The notes below the pieces were generated by a model, which was not told the DNA's origin, ran no database searches, and saw nothing but the letters and a program-made list of their open reading frames with translations. A stretch of DNA of 64,000 nt, from the NCBI GenBank assembly GCA_030834895.1, contig JAUQXA010000062.1:62001-126000 (forward strand). Direction: 5' to 3'. Below, one piece after another: positions 41,373 to 50,651 of this stretch. Every line of letters begins with the position of its first letter. The first letter of the stretch is position 1. Position numbers and translations under genes: made by a program. The DNA comes from Anaerolineales bacterium. GTDB lineage: Bacteria > Chloroflexota > Anaerolineae > Anaerolineales > Villigracilaceae.

Positions 41373-43034
41373 ATGGCTGCTAAACAACTTGTATTCTCAG
41401 AAGAAGCCCGCAATAAACTTAAGCGGGGTATGAATGTGGTCGCGAACGCTGTTTCCGCAACCCTCGGACCCAAGGGACGCAATGTGGCGGTTGACCGCAA
41501 GTTCGGCTCCCCCACAATCACCCATGACGGCGTTTCCGTTGCGAAGGAAATCGAGCTCGAAGACCCGTTCGAGAACATGGGCGCTCAGCTCCTCAAGGAA
41601 GCCGCCCAGAAGACCAACGACATCGCCGGTGACGGCACCACCACCTCCACCGTTCTGGCTCACGCCATCGTCAACGAAGGTTTGAAGGCCCTCGAAGCTG
41701 GTTACAACCCAATGCTCCTCAAGCGCGGCATCGAGCTCGCCACCGAGACCATCGTAGCCGAACTCAAGAAGAACTCCACCAAGATCGACACCAAGGAAGA
41801 GATTGCCTCCGTCGCCACCAACTCCGCAGCGGACGAGGAAGTCGGTCAGTTGATCGCCGATGTGATGGACAAGGTCGGCAAAGACGGCGTCATCACCGTC
41901 GAAGAATCCAAGTCCATGCAGTTCGAGACCGAATTCGTCGAAGGCATGCAGTTCGACCGCGGCTACATCTCGCCCTACTTCATCACCAACGCTGAACAGA
42001 TGGAAGCCCAGATCAGCGACGCTTATGTCCTGATCTATGACAAGAAGATTTCCGCCGCCCAGGACATCGTTCCCCTGCTCGAAAAACTCGTCCAGGTTGG
42101 CAAGCGCGAACTGGTCATCATCGCCGAGGACATCGACGGCGAAGCCCTCGCCACCCTCGTGCTGAACAAACTGCGCGGCATGTTGAACGTGCTTGCCATC
42201 AAAGCCCCCGGCTTCGGTGATCGCCGCAAGGCCATGTTGCAGGATATTGCCGTCCTCACCGGCGGACAAGTCATCTCCGAAGAGACTGGTCGCAAGCTTG
42301 AAACGACCACCATCCAGGATTTGGGTCGCGCTGAGAAGGTCGTCTCCGACAAGGAAAACACCACCATCGTCGGCGGCAAAGGCAAGAAGGGCGACATCGA
42401 AGGTCGTATCAAGGAAATCCGCATCGAGATCGACAAGAGCACCAGCGATTACGACAAGGAAAAACTCCAGGAACGTCTCGCCAAGCTCAGCGGCGGCGTC
42501 GCCATCATCCGCGTGGGCGCTGCAACCGAAACCGAGATGAAGGAAAAGAAGCACCGCGTTGAAGACGCCCTCTCCGCCGCCCGCGCCGCAGTTGAAGAAG
42601 GCATCGTCCCCGGCGGTGAAATCTCCCTGATCAATGCCGCTGGCAAACTCGACAAACTCGCCAAACAGCACGCCGAAGACGAGAACGAAGAGATCAAGGT
42701 CGGCATCAACATCGTCAAGAAGGCACTCGAGGCCCCGATCCGCAAACTGGCTGCCAACGCCGGACAGGATGGCTCCGTAATCATCGACACCGTTCGCCGC
42801 ACTGCCGCCGAGAAGAAGAACATCAACATCGGCTTCAACGTCCTCACCGGCGAATATACCGACATGATCAAAGCCGGCGTCATCGACCCGGTCAAGGTTG
42901 TGCGCGGCGCGCTCGAAAACGCCGCTTCCATCGCCGCAATGATTCTCACCACCGATGTGTTGATCACCGATGTGCCCGCGAAGGAAAACGCTCCTGCCAT
43001 GCCTCCTGGCGGCATGGGCGGAATGGATTACTAA
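41373..43034 (+). CDS. groEL: Chaperonin GroEL
   Basis: A 553-residue ATP-dependent chaperonin. ATLGPKGRNV, the ATP loop DGTTTSTVLA and the equatorial AAVEEGIVPGGEISL are the family signatures, and the C-terminus ends in the flexible GGMGGMDY tail. AAGGAAG precedes the ATG. A strong terminator follows ten bases after the stop. Confidence 0.97.
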   Translation: MAAKQLVFSEEARNKLKRGMNVVANAVSATLGPKGRNVAVDRKFGSPTITHDGVSVAKEIELEDPFENMGAQLLKEAAQKTNDIAGDGTTTSTVLAHAIVNEGLKALEAGYNPMLLKRGIELATETIVAELKKNSTKIDTKEEIASVATNSAADEEVGQLIADVMDKVGKDGVITVEESKSMQFETEFVEGMQFDRGYISPYFITNAEQMEAQISDAYVLIYDKKISAAQDIVPLLEKLVQVGKRELVIIAEDIDGEALATLVLNKLRGMLNVLAIKAPGFGDRRKAMLQDIAVLTGGQVISEETGRKLETTTIQDLGRAEKVVSDKENTTIVGGKGKKGDIEGRIKEIRIEIDKSTSDYDKEKLQERLAKLSGGVAIIRVGAATETEMKEKKHRVEDALSAARAAVEEGIVPGGEISLINAAGKLDKLAKQHAEDENEEIKVGINIVKKALEAPIRKLAANAGQDGSVIIDTVRRTAAEKKNINIGFNVLTGEYTDMIKAGVIDPVKVVRGALENAASIAAMILTTDVLITDVPAKENAPAMPPGGMGGMDY

Positions 43035-43043
43035 AATCCCTCA

Positions 43044-43073
43044 CCCCTCTCCCACCAATGGGAGAGGGGTTTT
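43044..43073 (+). terminator. groESL terminator
   Basis: An 11-bp perfect stem (CCCCTCTCCCA, loop CCAA) followed by TTTT. Confidence 0.9.
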
Positions 43074-43080
43074 CTGTTTT

Positions 43081-43109
43081 GTAGAGACACGGCGATGTCG
43101 TGCCTCTAC
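43081..43109. repeat. Imperfect palindromic repeat
   Basis: GTAGAGACACGGC and GTCGTGCCTCTAC pair with two mismatches; a dispersed palindrome type by appearance. Confidence 0.55.
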
Positions 43110-43119
43110 GTTTTTAACG

Positions 43120-43125
43120 TATAAT
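43120..43125 (+). promoter_or_regulatory. -10 box of a leaderless transcript
   Basis: TATAAT, seven bases, then the ATG at 43133. Confidence 0.5.
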
Positions 43126-43132
43126 TCCGTCA

Positions 43133-44086
43133 ATGTGCACAAAACTTCACTTCGATAAAACTTCGGAAGTCTCCCATGAGACTCTCCAATCAGAACGAAT
43201 CAAAAGAGGCTTCCGAAGTCTTGCGTTGATTCTGATTTTTGTTTTGGGATTAAGCGCCTGTACGTCTCTTTTTGCTCCGCCAAATACACCCACCCCCGCT
43301 CCGCCCACATTTACACCTGTGCCGCCTACCGCCACTCCGCCACCTTCGGTGGCGAGTGTCAATGGCGAATATATTACCCTAGCGGAGTTCGAGGCGGAAC
43401 TGGCGCGCTACAAATTGGCGCAGACTTCGCTTGGGGTTACGGTTTCGGAGGAAGAAGCCAACAAGACCGTGCTGGAGGATATGATTGCGCAGGTGCTTCT
43501 ATCGCAAGCCGCAAGAGAGGCAAATTTCACGGCGACAGAATCAGACCTAAAGTCGAGAATGGATTCACTGACAGAATCTGTCGGCGGGGCGGAGGCTTTG
43601 TCCGCGTGGCAGTCGTCCCACGGATACGATAACGTCTCCTTCCAGATTGCGTTGAAGCGTTCTGTCGAAGCGGCATGGATGCGTGACAAAATCATTGCGG
43701 ATGCGCCGACCAGCGTGGAACAAATTCACCTGCGCCAGATTTTGACCTATAATGAGGTTGATGCGCGCGCTGCCTTGGAAGAGTTAAAGGCCGGTGCAGA
43801 TTTTGACGAGTTGTCGGCGCTGTATGACCCGGCGACATCTGGAGAATTGGGCTGGGTGCCGCGCGGTTACCTGCTCGATGCCAAAGCCGATGAAGCGGTA
43901 TTTGCGTTACAGCCCGGTGCATACAGCGATGTGATTGCGACCGACGCAGGCTTCCATATTTTCAAGGCTGTGGAACGCGGTGAGCACCCACTATCTCCCG
44001 ATGCCTTGCTGACGGTGCAGCAACTCGCACTCAGGAACTGGATTGCGGAACAACGCGCAAAAAGCGAGATCGTTTTGGTTCCATAA
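43133..44086 (+). CDS. Parvulin-type peptidyl-prolyl isomerase lipoprotein
   Basis: A 317-residue exported protein. A basic head, hydrophobic ALILIFVLGLSAC lipobox and a short Pro/Thr linker lead to a SurA/PrsA-like N-terminal helical domain (VNGEYITLAEFEAELARY) and a parvulin domain (EQIHLRQILTYNEVDARAALEEL, LGWVPRGYL, HIFKAVERG). It should help fold exported proteins. The ATG sits seven bases after TATAAT with no ribosome site. Confidence 0.85.
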   Translation: MCTKLHFDKTSEVSHETLQSERIKRGFRSLALILIFVLGLSACTSLFAPPNTPTPAPPTFTPVPPTATPPPSVASVNGEYITLAEFEAELARYKLAQTSLGVTVSEEEANKTVLEDMIAQVLLSQAAREANFTATESDLKSRMDSLTESVGGAEALSAWQSSHGYDNVSFQIALKRSVEAAWMRDKIIADAPTSVEQIHLRQILTYNEVDARAALEELKAGADFDELSALYDPATSGELGWVPRGYLLDAKADEAVFALQPGAYSDVIATDAGFHIFKAVERGEHPLSPDALLTVQQLALRNWIAEQRAKSEIVLVP

Positions 44087-44124
44087 ATACACCATGCTGG
44101 GAAATCATTGTTTGGAGTGACACG

Positions 44125-44862
44125 ATGAGCAGAGACAAATACAACTACGGAACGGAATCTGCGCCAAAAGAAAGAGCCAGGATGGAGATTTGGGATATGC
44201 TAAGCATCCTGACGCTGATCCTCACAGTCTGCATTGGCGCGTATTACGTCATGATCTTCCTATTTCCCCAATCTTCTTTGAATCCGTTAAAGCCTGGTCC
44301 GGGGCCCGAAAGCGTATTTCCCACACCCACCTTCACCCCAATTGTGCTCGAACCAACCTGGACAGCGACGCCCACAGTGCCGATTACATCAACGCCCACC
44401 CTTGTCCCAACCTACACGCTTGAGCCTTCACCAACATTTTTCTCGCTCATCACACCGTCGGAGACACCCACACCCACTATCACGCCTGAAGCGCCCTTCT
44501 CGGCGACCGTTACCTACATCGCCAGCACCATCATCCATCAGGATCTGGCATGCAACTGGCAGGGCATTGGCGGCACGGTTGTGGATGCGAACAATGCCGA
44601 CATGCTCAGGATGACCATTCGCCTCGAAGGTTCCTATGATGGCAAAACGAAAAGTGACCTGACCGTCAGCAGTATTGCGCCTGCATATGGGAAATCGGGC
44701 TACGAGTTTTTCCTGGGGACTGTGCCGGTTGCATCGAACGACAAATTGTATTTGCAGCTTTTCGACCAGGCCGGCGTGCCCCTTTCAGACAAGATTTATG
44801 TTGATACCTACAACGATTGCTCGAAGAACCTGGTATTGGTACGGTTCAAGAAGAACCCGTAA
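44125..44862 (+). CDS. Membrane-anchored protein with Pro/Thr linker and C-terminal beta domain
   Basis: A 245-residue protein: a charged cytoplasmic head, one membrane span (MLSILTLILTVCIGAYYVMIFLF), a PT-rich linker of about 70 residues and a globular end starting FSATVTYIASTIIHQDLACNWQGIGG with two Cys (CNW and DCSKN) that could form a disulfide. Unknown function. TTTGGAGTG precedes the ATG. It follows the isomerase and ends at a strong hairpin. Confidence 0.7.
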   Translation: MSRDKYNYGTESAPKERARMEIWDMLSILTLILTVCIGAYYVMIFLFPQSSLNPLKPGPGPESVFPTPTFTPIVLEPTWTATPTVPITSTPTLVPTYTLEPSPTFFSLITPSETPTPTITPEAPFSATVTYIASTIIHQDLACNWQGIGGTVVDANNADMLRMTIRLEGSYDGKTKSDLTVSSIAPAYGKSGYEFFLGTVPVASNDKLYLQLFDQAGVPLSDKIYVDTYNDCSKNLVLVRFKKNP

Positions 44863-44883
44863 ATCTTGAGAAACGAGTAATAG

Positions 44884-44917
44884 GAAACGAGTCCGTTGCC
44901 ATCAACGGACTCGTTTC
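44884..44917 (+). terminator. Strong hairpin after the PT-linker protein
   Basis: A 15-bp perfect stem (GAAACGAGTCCGTTG, loop CCAT) with TTTC-TTGT at its end; it can also end the convergent aminotransferase transcript. Confidence 0.85.
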
Positions 44918-44943
44918 TTGTACCTGTTTATCTGACTGCCTTT

Positions 44944-45861
44944 TCACACTTCCACGTTCCATTTGAGATATTTCGAATGCCTCGCGTGAACGACTTCATC
45001 GAACAGGGCGCGTAACTTCAAGGTGACAGGTCCCATCTTGCCATCCCCAATCGGACGATGATCTACTTTCGTGGCGGCGACGATCTGGGCGGCGGTCCCC
45101 GTCATGAACACTTCCTCTGCAAGAAAGACCTCGCTTCGGTCAATGGAGCGTTCCACCACTTCGATGCCCAATTCCTCCCGAGCCAGTTCGATGATCGAGC
45201 GGCGGGTGATGCCTTCGAGAATGTTATCCATTGGAGATGGCGTGACCAATTTCCCGTCACGCACCATGAAGAAGTTCATCGCCGAACCTTCGGAGACATG
45301 CCCATCCTGATCCAGTACGATGGCTTCATCGAAGCCTGCACGATTGGCGTCGGTCTTGATGAGCGCGGAGTTGGCGTACGCGCCTGAAATCTTTCCGCGT
45401 GCCGGGATTACGTTGTCATCCACCCGCCGCCAGGAAGAGAAGGTCAGGTGAGCGTTTGAGTCATTCGAGAGGTATTTGTCGAATGCGGTGACGAACATGC
45501 TGAAGTCGTCGCGCAAGTTATGCAGGCGGACGCCGATGCCCATATCCGCTTTGTAGATGGTGGGACGGAGATAGACATCCTCGTGCCAGTCATCCTTGTG
45601 CAGGAGTTTAAGCGTCAGGTCTATCAGCGCCTGTTCGTCATAGGGGATGGACATGGACATAATCTTTGCCGAGTCCAGCAGGCGGTGGAAGTGCTCGTAG
45701 GGACGAAAGACGAAGAGGCGCTTCTTCTCCTCGCTCCAATAGGCGCGCATCCCGCTGAACACGGTGGTTCCATACATAAAACCATGCACGGCAATGTTGA
45801 TTTTCGCCTCCGCCAGCGGGACAATCTTCCCCTCAAAGAAAGCGTGTTTAGAGAGATCCAT
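44944..45861 (-). CDS. ilvE: Branched-chain amino acid aminotransferase
   Basis: A 305-residue PLP enzyme of fold class IV. VHGFMYGTTVFSGMRAY and LRPTIYKAD fit the substrate pocket, the PLP lysine is in GKISGAYANSALIKTDA, and EGSAMNFFMVRDGKLVTPSPMDNILEGITR is the family signature. It makes or breaks down Leu, Ile and Val with 2-oxoglutarate. CGGAGGTATC precedes the ATG at 45861. Confidence 0.94.
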   Translation of the reverse strand: MDLSKHAFFEGKIVPLAEAKINIAVHGFMYGTTVFSGMRAYWSEEKKRLFVFRPYEHFHRLLDSAKIMSMSIPYDEQALIDLTLKLLHKDDWHEDVYLRPTIYKADMGIGVRLHNLRDDFSMFVTAFDKYLSNDSNAHLTFSSWRRVDDNVIPARGKISGAYANSALIKTDANRAGFDEAIVLDQDGHVSEGSAMNFFMVRDGKLVTPSPMDNILEGITRRSIIELAREELGIEVVERSIDRSEVFLAEEVFMTGTAAQIVAATKVDHRPIGDGKMGPVTLKLRALFDEVVHARHSKYLKWNVEV

Positions 45862-45891
45862 GAGATACCTCCGAGTCAAAACTGACAATAC

Positions 45892-47157
45892 CTACTCGGA
45901 AATTATAACCGCTTGACTATGTTCTTCATCCATCACGGCGGATTGAGCGTTCGCACGGCTAATCAAGGGGAAGGCGGGAAGCAGCAAAAGTCCCGATGCG
46001 ACAATGGCGGAGGCGGCGGAATATATCCCTGCGACCAAGGCCGCCAGAGGACCCCCGCCCATTTGACCAATGGCATCCACTTGTCCCGTCATCGAGTGGA
46101 CTGTGGCGCGGGTTTGCGGATCGAGTTTCTGATTCACCCACGCTGTGTTGAGCGGGTCCCGGACGTCACGCAAAACGTCGATGATAAGATACAGGATGAG
46201 GGTCAGGACAAAAAATGGGGAAAGGGCAAAACCAATCATCGCGGCGGAGATTCCTCCCGTCACGAAAAGCATGGCGCGTCCAATCGCAAGCGGACTGCCA
46301 GAGTCCACCCGTTTTTCCACGAAATGCAGAACAAGAATGGTGAGGAGTGAAGCCGCAATCCGAAGCGCCGCAAAGAAGGCAACCTGGTTATTTCCAAAGA
46401 AAATTGGGATGTCGAAATTGTCGAGCAGATGCTTGACCCACAAACGGTCGAAGCCTTCGCTGTACATGCCGTAGAACAAGCCGACACCGAGGATGCTCAC
46501 CAGCCGCGGACGGGCGCGAACGGATTTCACGCCTTCGTTGAAAGTATGCCACATGTGTTGCCAGTTATTTCGGTCTTCTTTTGGCGTGGGATGAAATCCC
46601 GTTTCAGGCATGATGAAGATCAGCACAAACCCGATAATCATCACGCCCACCGCGCCAATCTGAATCGGCAATGCCACATTGTTCGCACCGATGAACATGG
46701 CGAGTCCCATCCCAAGCAGGGATGCGATCAAGCCGATACGGGTGGCGCGCAGGAAAAGCGAATTGGCTGTTTCCTCGCCGACTTCATCCGAAATCCACGC
46801 CTGAGTCGCGCCGCTGGTGAAGGTGTACCCCAAGCCCCAAATGACTTGAGCCAGCAGAATCGGCAGAAAGGCTGGGAAAAATCCTTCGACCAGAAATCCA
46901 ATCCCCATCAGTACGTAACCGATGATGATGGACAGGCGGCGCGAGTAGGCGTCCGCGACAACGCCTGTAGGAATTTCAAAGATAAAGGCGGATATCTCCA
47001 GCGTGGTGCCGACCAGCACAAGCTGAACAGGAGTCAGTCCTGCGACCGTGGCTTCGTACAACGACATGGTGACGAACATCATCGAGAAGAAAGCGGAGGC
47101 GGTGACCTCGATGAAGAGATAAACTTTTGCGGCGTCTAACTTCAAGTTGGGGAACAT
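45892..47157 (-). CDS. Major facilitator superfamily transporter
   Basis: A 421-residue permease with twelve membrane spans. The loop motif GVVADAYSRRLSIIIGYVLMG (motif A type, GxxaDxxsRR) lies between spans 2 and 3. Substrate unknown. The start is the ATG at 47157; upstream sequence to 47196 is a palindromic repeat. It is probably read with the GNAT gene before it. Confidence 0.88.
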   Translation of the reverse strand: MFPNLKLDAAKVYLFIEVTASAFFSMMFVTMSLYEATVAGLTPVQLVLVGTTLEISAFIFEIPTGVVADAYSRRLSIIIGYVLMGIGFLVEGFFPAFLPILLAQVIWGLGYTFTSGATQAWISDEVGEETANSLFLRATRIGLIASLLGMGLAMFIGANNVALPIQIGAVGVMIIGFVLIFIMPETGFHPTPKEDRNNWQHMWHTFNEGVKSVRARPRLVSILGVGLFYGMYSEGFDRLWVKHLLDNFDIPIFFGNNQVAFFAALRIAASLLTILVLHFVEKRVDSGSPLAIGRAMLFVTGGISAAMIGFALSPFFVLTLILYLIIDVLRDVRDPLNTAWVNQKLDPQTRATVHSMTGQVDAIGQMGGGPLAALVAGIYSAASAIVASGLLLLPAFPLISRANAQSAVMDEEHSQAVIISE

Positions 47158-47175
47158 GAATACCTTTAATGAAAA

Positions 47176-47196
47176 GGGGCGGGATAACCCCGCCCC
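47176..47196. repeat. REP-like palindrome
   Basis: GGGGCGGG, loop ATAAC, CCCGCCCC followed by TAC: the same unit type as at 27267 and 27652. It ends exactly at the GNAT stop codon. Confidence 0.7.
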
Positions 47197-48530
47197 TACG
47201 ATATGGGAAGCACGTCTGAAAGTTTCCCGGGAAACAGAATTTCCAACAGGCGGCGCGCCTCGTTGTTGTTCCAGTAGCAATCGGCGAAGATGTGACGCAA
47301 TTCATCGAAACTGCGATGACCGAACACCATTTGCAGGAAGGTCAAGCCGGGGAAAGCCGCGCTTTCATCGTTGTTTGCAGGCGCGGGCTTCCATGCTTCG
47401 ACGTTGTTCAACTGACCTTTCTCGAAGACGAGTCGCAAGCCGTCACGGTAAAAGCTGATTCGCAATTCGCCGCTGTATCCCACGGCAATGGATTCCGCCA
47501 GCCGTTTTTCCAACACGGGTTTGATGTGACGGATGAAGGCGGGCAGGTCTGGCACGCGGATATACCAGGCGTACGGCTCGCGCACGCCGGGCAGGGAATC
47601 GGTCAACGCGTCGTAGGCGGGATGACTCGCTCCGAGCATAAGACCAAACTTGTCGCACTGTTTGCCATCGCGCTTGGCGTATTCCTGTCCGCGCTGCCAG
47701 AGGTAACGCGCCACGCCGGGAGTGACCTCCAGCCATGAGACGCCCTTTTGCAGTTCATAGCCGAGAGCGCACACGCCTGTCATCCCCAAAAAGGTGGGAT
47801 GCTGAAAATACCCCACAGGCTTGCTCTGTGTGTCCTCGATGATCATGATCTCGTAGTGGTTGGCATTGTCAAAACTTTGCCCATCGAGTTCATATTCCCA
47901 GATTTCGGGCGTGCGTTGGCAGACGATCTCATAGCGGGCGGATGCCTGCTCGTAGACCTGGGCAATGAAGGGCAGGTCGGCTTGTGTGGCGCGGCGAATG
48001 GGATATGGCTCAGCTTCCCCGTCCTTCAATTTCGGGAGACTGCCTTCATAGCCAAAGCGCCGTGCTGCCAAATCCAACGTCATCTCGTAGCCGAATAACC
48101 GATAGTAAAACGGTATGCCCGTGATGGCTTGAACCAGGTCGCCGCGTTCGGCGCTCCACTTGTGGATTTCCTCGAACTGGATTCGCACCAGCCCGCGGTT
48201 GCGGTATTCGGGCAGAGTCCCGACCAATTCGGGTCTGCCCACGCCAAACGAGATTCCCTCGTAGGTCCAGGTTTGCGGAATCATGTTGAGGGTCGAGACG
48301 ATGCGTCCAGTAGCGGCTTCGGCGACGATGGTGAAATCATCAGCGCGGAAGGTGGGATGGGGGCTGGCAACCAGGTCGCGGGTCCAGGCGGCGACGTGGA
48401 CATCAGGCTTGTCGGGTCCTGCGTCGCTGTGGATACGTCCGCAAAAATCAGCCAACGCTTCGGCGTCGGCGGGAGTCGAGCGGCGAAGGATCAAACCATC
48501 GCCAAGGTCGCGTAGAATTTTTTGTGTCAT
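47196..48530 (-). CDS. GNAT-family acetyltransferase (Eis-like architecture)
   Basis: A 444-residue protein. The N-terminal GNAT has VGRPELVGTLPEYRNRGLVRIQFEEIHKW, with the acetyl-CoA loop RNRGL. A second GNAT-like half follows (residues about 160-300) and a C-terminal sterol-carrier-like part (ELRISFYRDGLRLVFEKGQ), an order known from Eis-type enzymes. Substrate unknown. ATG at 48530 is preferred to GTG at 48539. Confidence 0.78.
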   Translation of the reverse strand: MTQKILRDLGDGLILRRSTPADAEALADFCGRIHSDAGPDKPDVHVAAWTRDLVASPHPTFRADDFTIVAEAATGRIVSTLNMIPQTWTYEGISFGVGRPELVGTLPEYRNRGLVRIQFEEIHKWSAERGDLVQAITGIPFYYRLFGYEMTLDLAARRFGYEGSLPKLKDGEAEPYPIRRATQADLPFIAQVYEQASARYEIVCQRTPEIWEYELDGQSFDNANHYEIMIIEDTQSKPVGYFQHPTFLGMTGVCALGYELQKGVSWLEVTPGVARYLWQRGQEYAKRDGKQCDKFGLMLGASHPAYDALTDSLPGVREPYAWYIRVPDLPAFIRHIKPVLEKRLAESIAVGYSGELRISFYRDGLRLVFEKGQLNNVEAWKPAPANNDESAAFPGLTFLQMVFGHRSFDELRHIFADCYWNNNEARRLLEILFPGKLSDVLPIS

Positions 48531-48621
48531 GGTTTTCACTTAAACAATCATCCCGCAGGTTTGGAGCGAAGACCAAATGGCTTGCTTCAACCTACGGGAT
48601 GATTCGGTGAATGCTGCCGAT

Positions 48622-49227
48622 TTATTTGGACTTCAACACACGATGTAAACGATCCAGCGACTTCTCGGGATCATTGAATAGGATGCCGGTCATGCCAACT
48701 TTCTGGCAACCGGCGACGTTTTCGGGCGCGTCATCCACGAAGATGGCTTCCTCCGCGCTGATTTTGGCTTGCTCCAGCGCGATTTGATAGATTCGCTCCG
48801 ACGGCTTGACCGCGCACACCTCCGCCGAGATGATCACCGTGTCGAACAGGTCGAGTAGTTTCTTTTCGGCAAGGAAGTCGCGCAACCCGCTCCAGGCGTT
48901 GGAGATCAGTCCCGTGTGCACACTGCCACGCAAACAGCGAATGTACTCGACCAGGTTACGGTCGATGATGTCGCCGCCGAAGAACTGGTCACGGAAAGGC
49001 TTGCTCTCAGAAGCGGGCAGGCGTAAGCGTTTCAACACGTTTGCCCAATGCTCGTCCTCGGTGATCTCACCCAGCGACGCGCGGCGGGCCGATTCCGAGT
49101 TGAAGACCGCCTTGTCGATTTCTTCATAATCCATATTGAAGCGCTCAGCCAGTTTCTGGCGCGGCGACTGGTATTCGGTGCGCATGATGACGCCGCCGAA
49201 ATCGAAAAATACTGCGCAGAATGCCAT
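48622..49227 (-). CDS. HAD-IA family hydrolase
   Basis: A 201-residue phosphatase-like protein with all four motifs: VFFDFGGVIM (Asp nucleophile, with Gly in place of the second Asp as in YihX/epoxide-hydrolase-N types), GLISNAW, CAVKPSERIY and IFVDDAPENV. It should hydrolyse a small phosphate ester. Twelve bases separate it from the zinc-ribbon gene upstream. Confidence 0.88.
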   Translation of the reverse strand: MAFCAVFFDFGGVIMRTEYQSPRQKLAERFNMDYEEIDKAVFNSESARRASLGEITEDEHWANVLKRLRLPASESKPFRDQFFGGDIIDRNLVEYIRCLRGSVHTGLISNAWSGLRDFLAEKKLLDLFDTVIISAEVCAVKPSERIYQIALEQAKISAEEAIFVDDAPENVAGCQKVGMTGILFNDPEKSLDRLHRVLKSK

Positions 49228-49239
49228 GCTGATTTGCGC

Positions 49240-49758
49240 CTACTTTTTCTTCGGTTTGGATTCAGTGATTTTGGCGGCAGGCTTCTTCGCCTTTGAAGTT
49301 GTCGCGGCGGCAGGCTTTTTCGACGCAGTTACGGGCTTCTTCTCTTTCACGGGTGGTTTCGCAGCGGTGGCTTTGGTTGCGGCTGGCTTCTTCTCCTTTG
49401 TGGACGACGTGGCGGCCTTTTTAGGCGCGGTCTTCTCAAGCATCTCTTTTGCAGCTTTGGGGAGGGGTTCCGTCTTAAGGAAGGCGGTGGCTGGGACTTC
49501 CTCTTGGGGGGCGACGGGTGCCTGGGCTTCAACTGGTGGAACCGATTGCGGTGTGGAAGCCAGTTCCTTGGCGGCCGCCTGCCAGTTGGGGAAGAACAAT
49601 TCCATCCGCTGGCGTGAAATCGAGTTGGCGCGTCGGCAGCGCGGGCAATGCGCGTCGTAATGGTTTTGATGTTTTTCATTCATCGTGATGATGCCGTTCA
49701 GCATTTCCAAGCGGGAAAGTGTGAACGGGGTTTGACAATAGATACAACGCAGATTCAT
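49240..49758 (-). CDS. Zinc-ribbon protein with histone-like Lys/Ala/Pro tail
   Basis: A 172-residue protein. MNLRCIYCQTPF and DAHCPRCRRAN give two CxxC pairs that should bind zinc. The second half (residues about 100-172) is almost entirely Lys, Ala, Pro and Thr (PKKAATSSTKEKKPAATKAT), like histone H1 tails or bacterial KAP-rich DNA-binding tails. Nucleic-acid binding is likely. AAAGGATAG precedes the ATG at 49758. Confidence 0.75.
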   Translation of the reverse strand: MNLRCIYCQTPFTLSRLEMLNGIITMNEKHQNHYDAHCPRCRRANSISRQRMELFFPNWQAAAKELASTPQSVPPVEAQAPVAPQEEVPATAFLKTEPLPKAAKEMLEKTAPKKAATSSTKEKKPAATKATAAKPPVKEKKPVTASKKPAAATTSKAKKPAAKITESKPKKK

Positions 49759-49931
49759 ATGACTATCCTTTCCTGACTGGCGAATATACCTTGATTCTAC
49801 ACTGATTTGCCGCCCCCTGCGACCCATCTTTTGGCACGGGTATATTCAGGAATCTCTGCTTTTGGATTTCGCTACTCTTTTGGTGAACAGGATCGCTTGA
49901 AACAGACACCCCTGCTCAGGAGGGCGCAGAT

Positions 49932-50474
49932 TCAATGAGACCACCTTGTCCGAATTGCACGGATACCCCAGCCGATCAAACCAACGAGAAAAAGCAGTTG
50001 CAAAGGCGAGAGGGCAAACTTTGTGACGGTGAAAAAATTCGATATTCGGGCGATGGCAGTGAACTCACGCGGATACCCCAACAGCATGGTCACAACGCAG
50101 GCATTTTCCAGATAATCTGCCAGCATGACAAGATATGATGACAGGGACAGGTTCCATATCCGGCGGTTATTGGGGAATGCCCGCTTGAAGGTGTAGAGAA
50201 TCAGCAGGCAGAACAACAAGGCCGTGATAAACGGATAGACCAGGTCCAGGGTGACTTCGGTCAGCAGATAGGACTGCCGCCCCTGTTCGCCATAGGACGA
50301 GATCAATTCACGGGCCTTTTCAGGCGTATAGGAATACAGCGTATCGAGCGTTTGAAATTTCGGGTAGACCGCCGGGATGAGGACAAAATTTGCCAGCAAA
50401 AACAGAGACAACAGAAGGAGGATGACCTTCCCGTTTGCAAGTTTCAAATGGATATCCGTGAGTCTGGTAAGCAT
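49932..50474 (-). CDS. Four-span membrane protein of unknown function
   Basis: A 180-residue protein with four hydrophobic segments and a central loop YSYTPEKARELISSYGEQGRQ. GGAGGTTG precedes the ATG at 50474. No family recognised. It is the last gene of a short unit with the 44-residue frame and the GIY-YIG gene. The 172 bases beyond its stop up to the zinc-ribbon start show nothing clear. Confidence 0.7.
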   Translation of the reverse strand: MLTRLTDIHLKLANGKVILLLLSLFLLANFVLIPAVYPKFQTLDTLYSYTPEKARELISSYGEQGRQSYLLTEVTLDLVYPFITALLFCLLILYTFKRAFPNNRRIWNLSLSSYLVMLADYLENACVVTMLLGYPREFTAIARISNFFTVTKFALSPLQLLFLVGLIGWGIRAIRTRWSH

Positions 50475-50500
50475 TGTACAACCTCCATGATTTTCAAAAT

Positions 50501-50635
50501 TCAAAGTGCTAAATTACGCTGTCGAGACATCAATTCCAATACTTCGCCCGACACCTTTTTTGTTTCAGTGAGAAAGAAATTAATGACGTAGATGTCGTAC
50601 AAATCATCGATGTGGTCGTAGTTGTTGATTTGCAT
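50501..50635 (-). CDS. Small protein (44 aa)
   Basis: A minus-strand frame starting at the ATG at 50635 with AGAAGGAGAACTGAAA before it, a strong, well-spaced ribosome site 16 bases after the GIY-YIG stop. It is acidic and helical (YDHIDDLYDIYVINFFL, VSGEVLELMSRQR). No family recognised. Confidence 0.55.
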   Translation of the reverse strand: MQINNYDHIDDLYDIYVINFFLTETKKVSGEVLELMSRQRNLAL

Positions 50636-50651
50636 TTTCAGTTCTCCTTCT

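Noticed and set aside
41397..42671. A 424-codon open frame antisense to groEL
   Set aside because: It mirrors the strongly biased codon use of groEL and has no family features or ribosome site.
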